From GYS-P2D sp964522505 (GTDB taxonomy: Bacteria; Bacteroidota; Bacteroidia; Chitinophagales; Saprospiraceae): DNA of 64,000 bases. The notes beneath the pieces are model-generated. The model was given only the letters and a program-made list of their open reading frames with translations. It made no database searches and was not told the DNA's origin. Positions 45,735 through 54,837 of this stretch are shown here, in pieces (the first letter of the stretch is position 1; each line of letters starts with the position of its first letter). The position numbers and the translations under genes are program-made. The stretch covers positions 1-64,000 of the forward strand of contig CAZFWJ010000004.1 in NCBI GenBank assembly GCA_964522505.1, in the 5' to 3' direction.

Positions 45735-48533
45735 ATGAAAAATTTATCTGTCTTATTTACTACACTACTACTTATGGTCTTGTCGACTACGCTGTGCCAA
45801 GCTCAAATCAGCGGTACGGTGATCGATGAGATATCAAGCGAACCCTTAATAGGGGCTACTGTAATTAACAAAGCAAACGGCGCTGGAACGATCACGGAGA
45901 TCGACGGCTCCTTTGAACTCAACGGATCAGTTGGCGATGTTATTGAAATTAGCTATGTGGGTTATAACTCCATAGAAATAACGACTACTTCATCTAACAC
46001 TTCGGTTTTCTTGACAGAAGGTGCAGAATTAGAGGCTATCACTGTTGTGGGATCGAGAGGAAAGCCACGTACTGATGTGGATCGGCCTGTTCCGGTCGAT
46101 GTTGTGAATGCTAAAGAATTAGCAGCGACGGGTCAGACGGACCTTGGACAGCAGGTACAGTACACGTCTCCATCGTTTAACTCAGCAAAGTATGGAGTGA
46201 ATGGCACCACGAATTATGCAGATCCGGCTTCATTAAGAGGCTTAGGGCCTGATCAATCTTTAGTTCTTGTAAATGGTAAAAGGAGACATCAATTTTCAAC
46301 GTTAAATTTGAATGTTGCTCCTGGACTGGGTAATGTTGTTACTGATCTCAATAGCATACCTTCGGGTGCAACTAAGAGAATTGAAATCCTCAGAGATGGT
46401 GCTGCAGCACAATATGGTTCTGATGCAATAGCAGGTATAATTAATATTGCCCTTAAAGATCAGAATGATGGGGGATCATTTTCAACTACTGTAGGGCAGC
46501 ACTTCAGCTCACCAGATGACCCCGCTTCTGCGGGAAGACAATTCCGTGATGGTTTTACTGTTAAGAACTCACTTAATTATGGCTTCAGTCTCGGCAAAGA
46601 AAAAAGCTTCTTTAACTTTACTTTAGAGCAGTTCAACTTTGCAGGAACCAATAGATCAGACTTTTATTCAGGTACTATATATCCGTCAGTTCCTGCTGAT
46701 CAACCAAGGAATGCTGACGGAAGTATTATTCCTACAGATGATTACCCTTACCTTACTGACGATCCTTTAGGTGACAGAAACGTTTACCCAAATGAAGATT
46801 TTGTAGTTGGAAATTTTGGAAGTAATGAGAATGAGACAAGACAAGCATTTGTTAATATAGGTTATCCACTGAATGATGATGGCCTATCATTGTATGCTAA
46901 TGGAGGTTATTCAGACAAGTTCATTACTGCTTTTGGTTTTTTCAGAAATCCAGGAAGATTTTCACGATCAGTACTCTCCGTATTTCCTGATGGATATGTT
47001 CCTATTTCCCCTGGAACAAGCACAGATTTTTCTTATACAGCAGGAATCAATAAAGTTTCTTTAGATGGAGATTGGAGTTGGGACTTGGGATACTCCAGAG
47101 GACACAATGATCTTTTCTTAGACATATTTAATACTACAAATCCTTCTTTTGGATCAGCTACGGAAACGTCCTTTCACGTGGGAACCTATAATGTTGACCA
47201 AAATGTATTTAATGCTGATGCCTCTAAAGCTCTTGATGTGGGAGGTTTTGACGGGTTTAACTTGGCTTTTGGGGCACAGTTTAGAACAGAGAGATACTTT
47301 CAGACCGTAGGTAGCTTACAGTCTTTCACTGCAGGGCCTTTAGCTTCTGAAGGTAAAGATGTCGGATCAAGTGCCAGACCCGGAATTGCTGATGAAAATG
47401 AAGTCGACAGATCAAACATTGGAGTGTATGTAGATGTAGAAGCAGATGTCAGTGAATCTTTTCTTGTTGCCGCTGCACTACGCTTCGAAAATTATAGTGA
47501 TTTCGGCAGTAATGTATCAGGTAAGTTAGCGGGTAGATATAAACTGACAGATAATTTCTCTATAAGAGGTTCTTATAATAGAGGATTCAGAGCACCCTCT
47601 GTATCTCAGCTGGGCACTATCAATAACACCTCTACTGTACAGAACGGTTCAGTAGTTATAACGAGACAAGTAGAAGCAGCAGATACAAGATTAGAACAAC
47701 TTGGAATAACTCAACCAGAAGCTGAGATTTCAAACAATTTTAACATAGGCCTTACAGCTAAACTATTGGATGGAGCATTATTGTTAACAGCAGATGCGTA
47801 CCTGATAAATATTAACGATAGAATCGTAATATCTGAAAGACTTAATACCGCTAACTTTCCAGCTGTGGCTCAACTTTTTCCAGACTCTAGAGAAATTAGA
47901 TTTTTTACGAATCACGCTGACACAAGAACACAAGGGATCGATATTGTTGCTGCTTACAAGAGGACCTTTGCTGAGAAGCATAGTTTAAACCTCAGTCTTG
48001 CCGCTACATGGAATGGTACAGAGGTAGTTTCTCAGAAGGCAACACCTTCCGAAATCCTTGCTGGATCTACGGGTCAAGAGAACTTTAATTTGCTTGGTCA
48101 GACGGCTATAGAGCTTATCGAAGTGGCCGTTCCAAGGCAAAAGCTCTTGTTAAGCGGTATATACAATTATAATAACCTGGGGATTACTTTGAGATTTACA
48201 AGATATGGCTCTGTTCAAGCATTTAGTCGCGGCTTATCTCCAGAAGATAGCAATACGATATGTAATTCTGAGGGTTCAAGATGTGTACAAGAGTTTGCTC
48301 CTAAAGTTGTTACGGATTTAGCATTCACATGGACTTTCAGTGAAACATTCTCTTTGACGGCAGGTGCGAATAATATATTGGATGTCTATCCAGATAAGTA
48401 TAATACGGATAGAAATGGATTCATAGGTTCTGCCAGCTCGTATGCTGCGGGTCAAATACCATACTCAAGGAATTCTAATCAGTTTGGATTTAATGGTAGA
48501 TACCTATATCTGTCTGGTTCGATCAATTTTTAA
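45735..48533 (+). CDS. TonB-dependent outer-membrane receptor
   Basis: 932 residues: signal peptide (to about 23), carboxypeptidase-regulatory-like domain (about 25-95, ISGTVIDEISSEPLIGATV), TonB-box region and plug (about 105-235, with LRGLGPDQSLVLVNGKRRH and RIEILRDGAAAQYGSDAIAGIINI), then a 22-strand type barrel ending LSGSINF. The plug sequence is of the general siderophore/vitamin-type rather than SusC-type, and no SusD follows. It is divergent from a putative membrane regulator and closes at a strong terminator. Downstream carriers for organic anions hint at the substrate class, but are separated by the terminator. Confidence 0.92.
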   Translation: MKNLSVLFTTLLLMVLSTTLCQAQISGTVIDEISSEPLIGATVINKANGAGTITEIDGSFELNGSVGDVIEISYVGYNSIEITTTSSNTSVFLTEGAELEAITVVGSRGKPRTDVDRPVPVDVVNAKELAATGQTDLGQQVQYTSPSFNSAKYGVNGTTNYADPASLRGLGPDQSLVLVNGKRRHQFSTLNLNVAPGLGNVVTDLNSIPSGATKRIEILRDGAAAQYGSDAIAGIINIALKDQNDGGSFSTTVGQHFSSPDDPASAGRQFRDGFTVKNSLNYGFSLGKEKSFFNFTLEQFNFAGTNRSDFYSGTIYPSVPADQPRNADGSIIPTDDYPYLTDDPLGDRNVYPNEDFVVGNFGSNENETRQAFVNIGYPLNDDGLSLYANGGYSDKFITAFGFFRNPGRFSRSVLSVFPDGYVPISPGTSTDFSYTAGINKVSLDGDWSWDLGYSRGHNDLFLDIFNTTNPSFGSATETSFHVGTYNVDQNVFNADASKALDVGGFDGFNLAFGAQFRTERYFQTVGSLQSFTAGPLASEGKDVGSSARPGIADENEVDRSNIGVYVDVEADVSESFLVAAALRFENYSDFGSNVSGKLAGRYKLTDNFSIRGSYNRGFRAPSVSQLGTINNTSTVQNGSVVITRQVEAADTRLEQLGITQPEAEISNNFNIGLTAKLLDGALLLTADAYLININDRIVISERLNTANFPAVAQLFPDSREIRFFTNHADTRTQGIDIVAAYKRTFAEKHSLNLSLAATWNGTEVVSQKATPSEILAGSTGQENFNLLGQTAIELIEVAVPRQKLLLSGIYNYNNLGITLRFTRYGSVQAFSRGLSPEDSNTICNSEGSRCVQEFAPKVVTDLAFTWTFSETFSLTAGANNILDVYPDKYNTDRNGFIGSASSYAAGQIPYSRNSNQFGFNGRYLYLSGSINF

Positions 48534-48559
48534 TAATAGTTTTTTCATACAAATGTAAG

Positions 48560-48593
48560 AAGAGGTTTCAGTTAATTTTAACTGGAACCTCTT
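48560..48593 (+). terminator. rho-independent terminator after the TonB receptor
   Basis: A 15-bp stem (AAGAGGTTTCAGTTA / TAACTGGAACCTCTT) with one G-T wobble and a 4-base loop, followed by a short, weak T-rich tail. It lies 26 bases past the receptor stop and 12 bases before the AEC-carrier ATG. Confidence 0.78.
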
Positions 48594-48605
48594 TCTAATC
48601 TTCAT

Positions 48606-49511
48606 ATGGGTCGAGTTTTTTTTCTTCTTGTTGTTCTTATTATCGGTCATTTGCTGAGACGGTATGATATAGTCAACAAGTCTCATGTAGAGTATCTGAA
48701 CAAGTCGATCATTTTCTTTTTTATACCCCTCATTACTTTATTGAATATTCCAGATTTAGTATTGCAGCGTGAACTATTTTGGCTAATGATCAGTCCATTT
48801 ATAGTTTTTATTGTTGGATGGTGGTTTTACACGATGACGGGTAGGCTATGTGGGATGGATAGTGACTCGATACACGCTCTCATATTGACTGGAGGCATAA
48901 GCAGTACTTCATTTGTGGGATTTCCTGTTTTTGAACTTCTCTATGGTGAGATTGGATTGACCTATGGTGTGCTTATGAGTTTAGGGGGCACCATATTAGT
49001 CTTTAATACTTTAGGGATGGCGTTACTCTTGCGATATAGTCAGCATTCATTTTCTATGTCAGCAATACTCAAAGGGATGTTTACATTTTTACCATTCCTC
49101 GTATTTGTTTTCTCGTTAAGTCTAAATTTATTGGACTTGTCATTGCCTGTGATGGCCAAAGAAGTTATTGCTTTTTTAGTTTCTCCATTTAGTCTTGTAG
49201 CGTTGCTCGCAGTAGGTATGCAGGTACAATTAAAATCTTTTCATCGATTGAAGACCAAGTTGCTTATCGGACAATTATACAAGCTATTTTTAGCGCCAGT
49301 CATGATATTCATGGTGGGTAGATTGTTTTACGAGCCCGACAATCTTATATTTAGGATAGGGGTTTTAGGAGCCGGGATAGGATCTATGAATGCCATATCC
49401 ATAATGACTGCGCAGAAAAAAATCAAACCTGACTTGGCCATAGCAATGCCAGCAACAGGTATTCCTATTTCAGTTTTTACCTTATTTATCATATACTATT
49501 TTATCGGTTAG
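48606..49511 (+). CDS. AEC-family (auxin-efflux-carrier-like) transporter
   Basis: 301 residues with about 10 membrane helices. The family signatures are LNKSIIFFFIPLITLLNIPDL near the start, GGISSTSFVGFPVFELLYGE in the first half, and GAGIGSMNAISIMTAQKK at the other repeat. Bacterial members move malate and other organic anions, though many are uncharacterised. The start ATG is 12 bases past a terminator, so a promoter must overlap or lie within that area, or read-through occurs. The SLC13 gene follows 2 bases after the stop, so those two are coupled. Confidence 0.83.
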   Translation: MGRVFFLLVVLIIGHLLRRYDIVNKSHVEYLNKSIIFFFIPLITLLNIPDLVLQRELFWLMISPFIVFIVGWWFYTMTGRLCGMDSDSIHALILTGGISSTSFVGFPVFELLYGEIGLTYGVLMSLGGTILVFNTLGMALLLRYSQHSFSMSAILKGMFTFLPFLVFVFSLSLNLLDLSLPVMAKEVIAFLVSPFSLVALLAVGMQVQLKSFHRLKTKLLIGQLYKLFLAPVMIFMVGRLFYEPDNLIFRIGVLGAGIGSMNAISIMTAQKKIKPDLAIAMPATGIPISVFTLFIIYYFIG

Positions 49512-49513
49512 GA

Positions 49514-50962
49514 ATGAAGAAAATCAGTGCAGTAGTTGGAGTGATAGGTTATTTCTTGATCTTATTATTTTTTAGGCCAGAAGGGCTTTCCCAAGCAGGT
49601 GTAGCTATTTTGGCAGCTACCTTTTTAATCGCTTTGTGGTGGATATTTGAGGTGACTGATATTGCTATTACGGCATTGCTTCCGATTGTTCTTTTTCCGT
49701 TGAGCGAGGGCCTGAGCATTACTGAAACCACCTCAGCCTATGGCCACAAATACATCTTTTTGTATATGGGTGGCTTTTTCTTAGCAATAGCCATAGAAAA
49801 ATGGAACCTACACAAGCGAATCGCACTTAATATTATATCTCTAGTTGGAGCAAGTATCTCGAGAATCACATTGGGTTTTATGTTAGCGACAGCATTCATG
49901 TCCATGTGGATATCAAATACTGCCACGAGTGTCATGATGCTACCGATCGGTATCGCCATAGTTAAGCAACTCAAGGATCATCCCGATACGAAAGAAGACG
50001 AAAATCAATTGTTTGGAAAGATGCTCATGTTAGCTATTGCCTATAGTGCTTCTATCGGTGGTATTGCAACATTGTTCGGAACACCGCCTAATCTTGTGTT
50101 CGCAGGAGTAGTCAAAGAGCTCTATAATGTGGAAATAAGCTTTGCACAATGGTTTTCTATCGGGCTACCAGTTTCATTGACACTATTAGTAATAGCTTGG
50201 CTATATCTGACAAGAGTAGCGTTTAAGATTAAGATGCAGGAATTCCCGGGAGGACTTGAAGAAATAAGTCGCTTAAAGAAGGAATTAGGTCCGATGTGTC
50301 AAGAGGAGAAAATTGTCTCAATAGTTTTTGCTTCGATGGCCATACTGTTGATTATCAGACAGTGGTTACAAAACTATATACCTCAGCTGGATGATACCAT
50401 TATAGCGATGACAGCCGGGGTTGTCCTATGCTTACTACCTGCTAATAAGGGTTCTGATAATATTTTGACATGGAAAGAAGCTGTTAAGATGCCTTGGGGT
50501 GTACTCATTTTATTTGGAGGAGGGATGGCGCTTGCAGCAGGATTTACCAATTCTGGCTTAGCCGAGTGGATTGGTAGCCAGTTCGAGTTACTTAGGGGTC
50601 TACCTATCATTATATTATTATTAGTGCTAATTGTCAGCATTAATTTTCTGACAGAGATTACCTCTAATCTCGCTACGACAGCAATGCTACTACCCATACT
50701 AGCACCTATTGCTATGACTATAGATGTACACCCTTACCTGCTTATGATATCGGCAACAATTGCTGCTTCATGTGCATTTATGTTACCTGTGGCAACACCA
50801 CCTAATGCCGTTGTCTTTGGATCAGGACTTCTTAAGATTGAAGACATGACAAAATCTGGATTCGGAATGAATATCATCTCGATTATCTTGATTTGGGGCT
50901 TTGTCTATTTTTTCTTAGCTATGCTATTGGGGGTTGATCTGACAGTATACCCAGTTTTTTGA
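49514..50962 (+). CDS. SLC13/DASS-type sodium-coupled anion transporter
   Basis: 482 residues with 11-13 membrane helices. DASS hallmarks are visible: WWIFEVTDIAITALLPIVLFP near the N-terminus, the substrate/Na motifs SNTATSVMMLPIG (about 136-148) and TSNLATTAMLLPIL (about 382-395), and ATPPNAVVFGSG near the end. This is the two-fold Ser-Asn-Thr arrangement of VcINDY-like transporters. The likely substrate is a di- or tricarboxylate or sulfate; it cannot be fixed by eye. It is translationally linked to the AEC carrier upstream. Confidence 0.9.
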   Translation: MKKISAVVGVIGYFLILLFFRPEGLSQAGVAILAATFLIALWWIFEVTDIAITALLPIVLFPLSEGLSITETTSAYGHKYIFLYMGGFFLAIAIEKWNLHKRIALNIISLVGASISRITLGFMLATAFMSMWISNTATSVMMLPIGIAIVKQLKDHPDTKEDENQLFGKMLMLAIAYSASIGGIATLFGTPPNLVFAGVVKELYNVEISFAQWFSIGLPVSLTLLVIAWLYLTRVAFKIKMQEFPGGLEEISRLKKELGPMCQEEKIVSIVFASMAILLIIRQWLQNYIPQLDDTIIAMTAGVVLCLLPANKGSDNILTWKEAVKMPWGVLILFGGGMALAAGFTNSGLAEWIGSQFELLRGLPIIILLLVLIVSINFLTEITSNLATTAMLLPILAPIAMTIDVHPYLLMISATIAASCAFMLPVATPPNAVVFGSGLLKIEDMTKSGFGMNIISIILIWGFVYFFLAMLLGVDLTVYPVF

Positions 50963-51145
50963 TATGACATACTGAGTATAGGAGGGTGGCTTTATGCATA
51001 TGTAAGGCATGAATATTATTAATTTAGATTCCATGGATCTCTTACATAGATATGCTGAACTATGCGATCAGTACACCCTGTAATATAAGTTATATCCAGT
51101 GGCAATCTCTTAAAAAATACATCATATTAAAATTTTTCTAATAAG

Positions 51146-51153
51146 TATATTTG
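51146..51153 (+). promoter_or_regulatory. -7 promoter element directly before ftsX
   Basis: TATATTTG is an exact TAnnTTTG match, ending only 4 bases before the GTG start of ftsX. Transcription would begin at about the start codon, suggesting a leaderless mRNA. No -33 TTTG is evident. Confidence 0.55.
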
Positions 51154-51157
51154 TGGT

Positions 51158-51982
51158 GTGAATAGAAATTCTGCATTCGTCTTACTGAGCTTTGCCATAC
51201 TTCAGTATTTCCTTGGATTGTTGTTGCTGACGATATTTTCGAGTAATACTATAGTGGAGGGATACTCACGTCAAGAGACGCTAATTGTAGAATTAAGAGA
51301 AGGAGCAAGAGCCGCTGATGCTGCCCGGTTGATTGATGCCATGTCTTCAGACTTCGGCATAGGGAGTAATTTCATCGAGTACATATCTCCAGATCAGGCC
51401 ATAAACCTTTACATTTCTGATAAGTCATCTATCGAAGCATTGGATGGGAGCAATCCATTCTTGCCGATATTGGTGGTGCATCTACCGGCAGAAGAATCAA
51501 CACGAGATTTTACAGAGAAGTATATCGGCGAAGAATTGGTTTCTGAAATCATTTCCTCCAAGAGTATTTCAAGTGATATAGGCAAACAACTGAATCAGAC
51601 CAAGCTTTGGTTGCTAGGATTGTTCGCTCTGCTATTGGTTATTGTCGTTATTATCATCTATCAATTCTTGGCATTAACCTTACATAAAGAGCAGTCAGTA
51701 ATTAATCTGAAACTACTTTCAGGGGCTTATGAACGTCAAGTGTTAGGCCCATTTATAAGTGGATCTACAAGGAATGCTGTGCTGAGTACAATGATTGCAA
51801 TAGTGATGATTGCTCTGACTATATTGGTTGTTACTCCACTTAAGATGTTGTTTCAGTATGTTAATAGCTTCACAATAGCAACATCAATACTATCATTAAT
51901 TGTAATAGGTATCGTTATTTACACGATTAGTACTTATATGATAGTAAAGCTATATTTGAGGAATCATAGAAATATGCATTAA
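51158..51982 (+). CDS. ftsX: cell-division protein FtsX
   Basis: 274 residues, a four-helix FtsX/permease protein of the divisome. It works with the ATPase FtsE to control peptidoglycan hydrolases. TM1 is at about 7-27; a periplasmic loop follows (LIVELREGARAADAARLIDAM, then YISPDQAINLYI, about 40-120) and three more helices (about 150-172, 207-228, 240-265). The first helix begins almost at the start codon. The start is GTG at 51158: the in-frame upstream stretch holds no ATG before a TAA at 51128. ftsE is not adjacent, which is usual in Bacteroidota. It begins a string of tightly packed genes. Confidence 0.88.
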   Translation: MNRNSAFVLLSFAILQYFLGLLLLTIFSSNTIVEGYSRQETLIVELREGARAADAARLIDAMSSDFGIGSNFIEYISPDQAINLYISDKSSIEALDGSNPFLPILVVHLPAEESTRDFTEKYIGEELVSEIISSKSISSDIGKQLNQTKLWLLGLFALLLVIVVIIIYQFLALTLHKEQSVINLKLLSGAYERQVLGPFISGSTRNAVLSTMIAIVMIALTILVVTPLKMLFQYVNSFTIATSILSLIVIGIVIYTISTYMIVKLYLRNHRNMH

Positions 51983-52344
51983 TGGCAAAATCCAAAAAGA
52001 AAGTCGTTGTTACCAAGTCGAAGAAGGAAAAATCTGCAGTGTCAAAGGAAAAGAAAGTCGTTCCTACAGTATCAAAAACAAAAAAGGCGAATCCAACTAA
52101 GTCAAGGGGAACTAGGTCTAACCAGTCTACTCCAAAAGAAATGATATTTGGACGTGAAAACTTCAAGTGGATTTTTATTGGATTGGCATTAATTACCTTA
52201 GGAATGGTCCTGATGATGGGCGGAGGGATGCCTACGCCTGATATGTGGGATGACAATATCATCTATAGCCATCGTAGAATCACCCTTGCACCGATACTTA
52301 TACTTATCGGTCTCGGTGTTGAGGTTTACGCCATCTTTAAGTAG
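51982..52344 (+). CDS. DUF3098 small membrane protein
   Basis: 120 residues. The N-terminal half is very Lys-rich (about 30% Lys, residues 1-45), then FGRENFKWIFIGLALITLGMVLMMGG (first helix, about 52-75), an IYSHRRITLAPILILIGL loop plus second helix (about 90-118). This is the DUF3098 pattern, consistently found between ftsX and uppP in Bacteroidota. Function unknown; the context suggests the division or envelope machinery. The start overlaps the ftsX stop by one base. Confidence 0.85.
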   Translation: MAKSKKKVVVTKSKKEKSAVSKEKKVVPTVSKTKKANPTKSRGTRSNQSTPKEMIFGRENFKWIFIGLALITLGMVLMMGGGMPTPDMWDDNIIYSHRRITLAPILILIGLGVEVYAIFK

Positions 52345-52356
52345 CCCAGTTTACTC

Positions 52357-53157
52357 ATGTCGGATGTGATAAAGGCCTTAATACTGGGTATCGTACAAGG
52401 TCTTACAGAATTCTTGCCAGTCAGCAGTAGTGGGCACCTAGAAATAGCTAATGAGCTCATGGGCTCTCAGACACTTGAGTCCGACTTAACTATGGTTGTA
52501 TTAGTACATGTGGGCACTGCTTTTAGCATATTATATGTATTCCGTCAAGATATACTGGATCTATTGCGGGGAATAAGCCTGACAACTCTAAGTACTGCGG
52601 ATCGCTTTATTCTTAAGATCGGACTCTCAATGATCCCAGCGCTGATCATTGGATTGGCATTGGAAGATCAGATCGATGCCCTGTTCACAGGGTCGATTGT
52701 GTGGGTAGGGGTGTTCCTTATAATTACAGCCCTGATATTATACTTCACGCCAGGGCCAGAAATCTCCCAGTCTAAGACCGAATTCACATGGCGAGACTCA
52801 ATAGTAGTAGGGATAAGTCAGGCCATAGCTATCTTGCCAGGAGTGTCAAGGAGCGGCATGACTATAGCCACAGCTCTATATAGTGGGGTGAGTCGCGAGT
52901 CTGCTGCAAAGTTTTCGTTCTTAATGGTCTTGCCAGTAATCTTTGGAAAAGTATTGCTCGATGTATTGGGTGGAGACTTATCAATCTCCTCAGTTAATAT
53001 GTGGCCTGTAATGGCAGCTTTAGTATCATCGTTTATAGTAGGTGTGTGGGCTTGTAAATGGATGGTGTCCATCGTGAAGAATAGCAAGCTGAAGTATTTT
53101 TCATACTACTGTGCTGTCGTGGGTTTTGCGACTATATTATTTCATTTCTATGGATAG
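52357..53157 (+). CDS. uppP: undecaprenyl-diphosphatase
   Basis: 266 residues, about 8 helices. UppP (BacA) dephosphorylates undecaprenyl diphosphate on the outer face of the inner membrane, recycling the lipid carrier of peptidoglycan synthesis and giving bacitracin resistance. The catalytic motifs are clear: GLTEFLPVSSSGHL (about 15-28) and LPGVSRSGMTIATAL (about 161-175). The protein is of normal length. It overlaps the truB start by 8 bases. A DUF368 carrier-transport gene lies later in the same string. Confidence 0.96.
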   Translation: MSDVIKALILGIVQGLTEFLPVSSSGHLEIANELMGSQTLESDLTMVVLVHVGTAFSILYVFRQDILDLLRGISLTTLSTADRFILKIGLSMIPALIIGLALEDQIDALFTGSIVWVGVFLIITALILYFTPGPEISQSKTEFTWRDSIVVGISQAIAILPGVSRSGMTIATALYSGVSRESAAKFSFLMVLPVIFGKVLLDVLGGDLSISSVNMWPVMAALVSSFIVGVWACKWMVSIVKNSKLKYFSYYCAVVGFATILFHFYG

Positions 53158-53878
53158 GGTGTTTAGCAAGACTCAGACAATTAGCATTGAAGACCTTCGA
53201 GAAGGAGGAATGCTACTTGTGGATAAACCACTTGAGTGGACTTCTTTTGATGTGGTCAACAAATTGCGTTATACGATACGGCACAAGTTAGGACAGAAGA
53301 GATACAAGATTGGCCATGCTGGCACACTCGATCCATTGGCTACGGGTCTGTTGTTATTGTGTTTTTCTAAGTACACAAAGAAGATTGAGTTGCTTATGAC
53401 TCACCACAAGTCGTATTCTGGTACGATACGGCTGTGGGCTACTACACCGTGTTATGATGGGGAGCTTCCTATTAACCAGTATTATCCTTGTAGAGAGTTC
53501 GAACAATCACAACTACAGGCGACTGCCAACCAGCTGACAGGACAGCTCAAGCAGATGCCACCAATGTTCTCTGCAATTAAGAAAAATGGTGTTCCACTTT
53601 ATAAACTGGCTCGCAAAGGGAAGAAAGCCAATATCGAGCCTCGTGATATCACCATTCACTCATTTGACTTATTGAGTCACGAGTTACCAGAGCTATCATT
53701 TTATGTGAGCTGTAGTAAAGGCACTTATATCCGATCATTGGCACATGACTTTGGCGCACTGCTGAATAATGGCGCTTACCTGAGCAGTTTACGCAGACAT
53801 ACCATTGGCGAGTATCATATAGATGATGCATGGCAGTTGAATGATCTTGTAGATCATATACAGAATATTGATATATGA
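53150..53878 (+). CDS. truB: tRNA pseudouridine-55 synthase
   Basis: 242 residues. TruB makes pseudouridine 55 in the T-loop of tRNAs. It has GGMLLVDKPLEWTSFDVVNKLR and the catalytic-Asp motif GHAGTLDPLATGLL, then the family motifs QMPPMFSAIKKNGVPLYKLARKG and SCSKGTYIRSLAHDFG. I chose the ATG at 53150, inside the uppP end; the open frame extends 13 codons further upstream without a family match. The close packing with uppP is a known Bacteroidota arrangement. Confidence 0.95.
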   Translation: MDRVFSKTQTISIEDLREGGMLLVDKPLEWTSFDVVNKLRYTIRHKLGQKRYKIGHAGTLDPLATGLLLLCFSKYTKKIELLMTHHKSYSGTIRLWATTPCYDGELPINQYYPCREFEQSQLQATANQLTGQLKQMPPMFSAIKKNGVPLYKLARKGKKANIEPRDITIHSFDLLSHELPELSFYVSCSKGTYIRSLAHDFGALLNNGAYLSSLRRHTIGEYHIDDAWQLNDLVDHIQNIDI

Positions 53879-53952
53879 TTATCTTGCGGTATCATACTTA
53901 GGCCTACTGGTTTATGCGTTAGTCCAATGGAGATATCACCCAGTTTTAATAT

Positions 53953-54837
53953 ATGATCGAACTTGTTGACATAAAGAAATCCTTTGATGATTACGAAGTT
54001 CTCAAGGGGATCAACTTCTCACTCAAGCGAGATGAGGTCGTCGGACTTCTCGGAAAGAATGGAGTAGGGAAGACCACGCTGTTAAAAATCATATGCGGTG
54101 TGTCTCAGGATTATAGAGGTCAACTACTTTGGCAAGACCATGAAATAAATGACTCTGCTGATTATCGCAAGAAAATAGGTTTCCTCTCGGAGAAAAATCC
54201 GCTGTATCCAGGTATGTATGTCAAGGAATATCTGGAATTCATCATCCATCACTATGGTATCAATAAGCCAAGAGAAAAAGTTGACAAGACTATTAATTTA
54301 GTTGGACTATCGGACAAAGCTCACCTCAAAATCAATCAATTATCTAAGGGGTATAAGCAGAGAGTTGGCTTGGCCGCGTCCATCTTGCACGATCCAGCGG
54401 TTTTAGTTTTAGATGAGCCGATCAACGGATTAGATCCGCAGCAGATTTTACAGTACAGATCTTTGCTCAGACAGATGAGTACTGATCGGGTGATCATCTT
54501 ATCGAGTCATTTGATTCAAGAGATTGAAGCCGTTTGCGATCGGGTGCTCTATATAGCTGATGGCGTCATCGCTCGTGAGGAGATATTAGATCAATCTGCA
54601 CATCAAAGTAAGCTCTTTGACTTAGAATCTTCAGCAGCCATAGATGTGGACGCCCTATCAACTTTGCCTACTGTTGCTGATGTCAAGGATATGGGCAATC
54701 ATAGATATCAGATCCAATCAGTGGACAGTGGTGACTGCCGCCAAGAATTGTTTAATTATTTGTCTCATCAGGGGATATATATACTTAGCTTGACACCTGT
54801 GGACAAGGACCTTAATCAACTGTTTTACGAGTCATAA
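53953..54837 (+). CDS. gldA: gliding-associated ABC transporter ATPase GldA
   Basis: 294 residues. An ABC ATPase with Walker A GKNGVGKT (about 34-41), signature LSKGYKQRVGLA (about 133), Walker B LVLDEPINGLDPQQ (about 154) and H-switch SSHL. A C-terminal domain of about 75 residues after the ATPase core is typical of GldA. GldA with GldF and GldG forms an ABC transporter needed for, or supporting, gliding in flavobacteria. The next two genes are gldF and gldG with overlapping ends, which fixes the identity. Confidence 0.9.
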   Translation: MIELVDIKKSFDDYEVLKGINFSLKRDEVVGLLGKNGVGKTTLLKIICGVSQDYRGQLLWQDHEINDSADYRKKIGFLSEKNPLYPGMYVKEYLEFIIHHYGINKPREKVDKTINLVGLSDKAHLKINQLSKGYKQRVGLAASILHDPAVLVLDEPINGLDPQQILQYRSLLRQMSTDRVIILSSHLIQEIEAVCDRVLYIADGVIAREEILDQSAHQSKLFDLESSAAIDVDALSTLPTVADVKDMGNHRYQIQSVDSGDCRQELFNYLSHQGIYILSLTPVDKDLNQLFYES

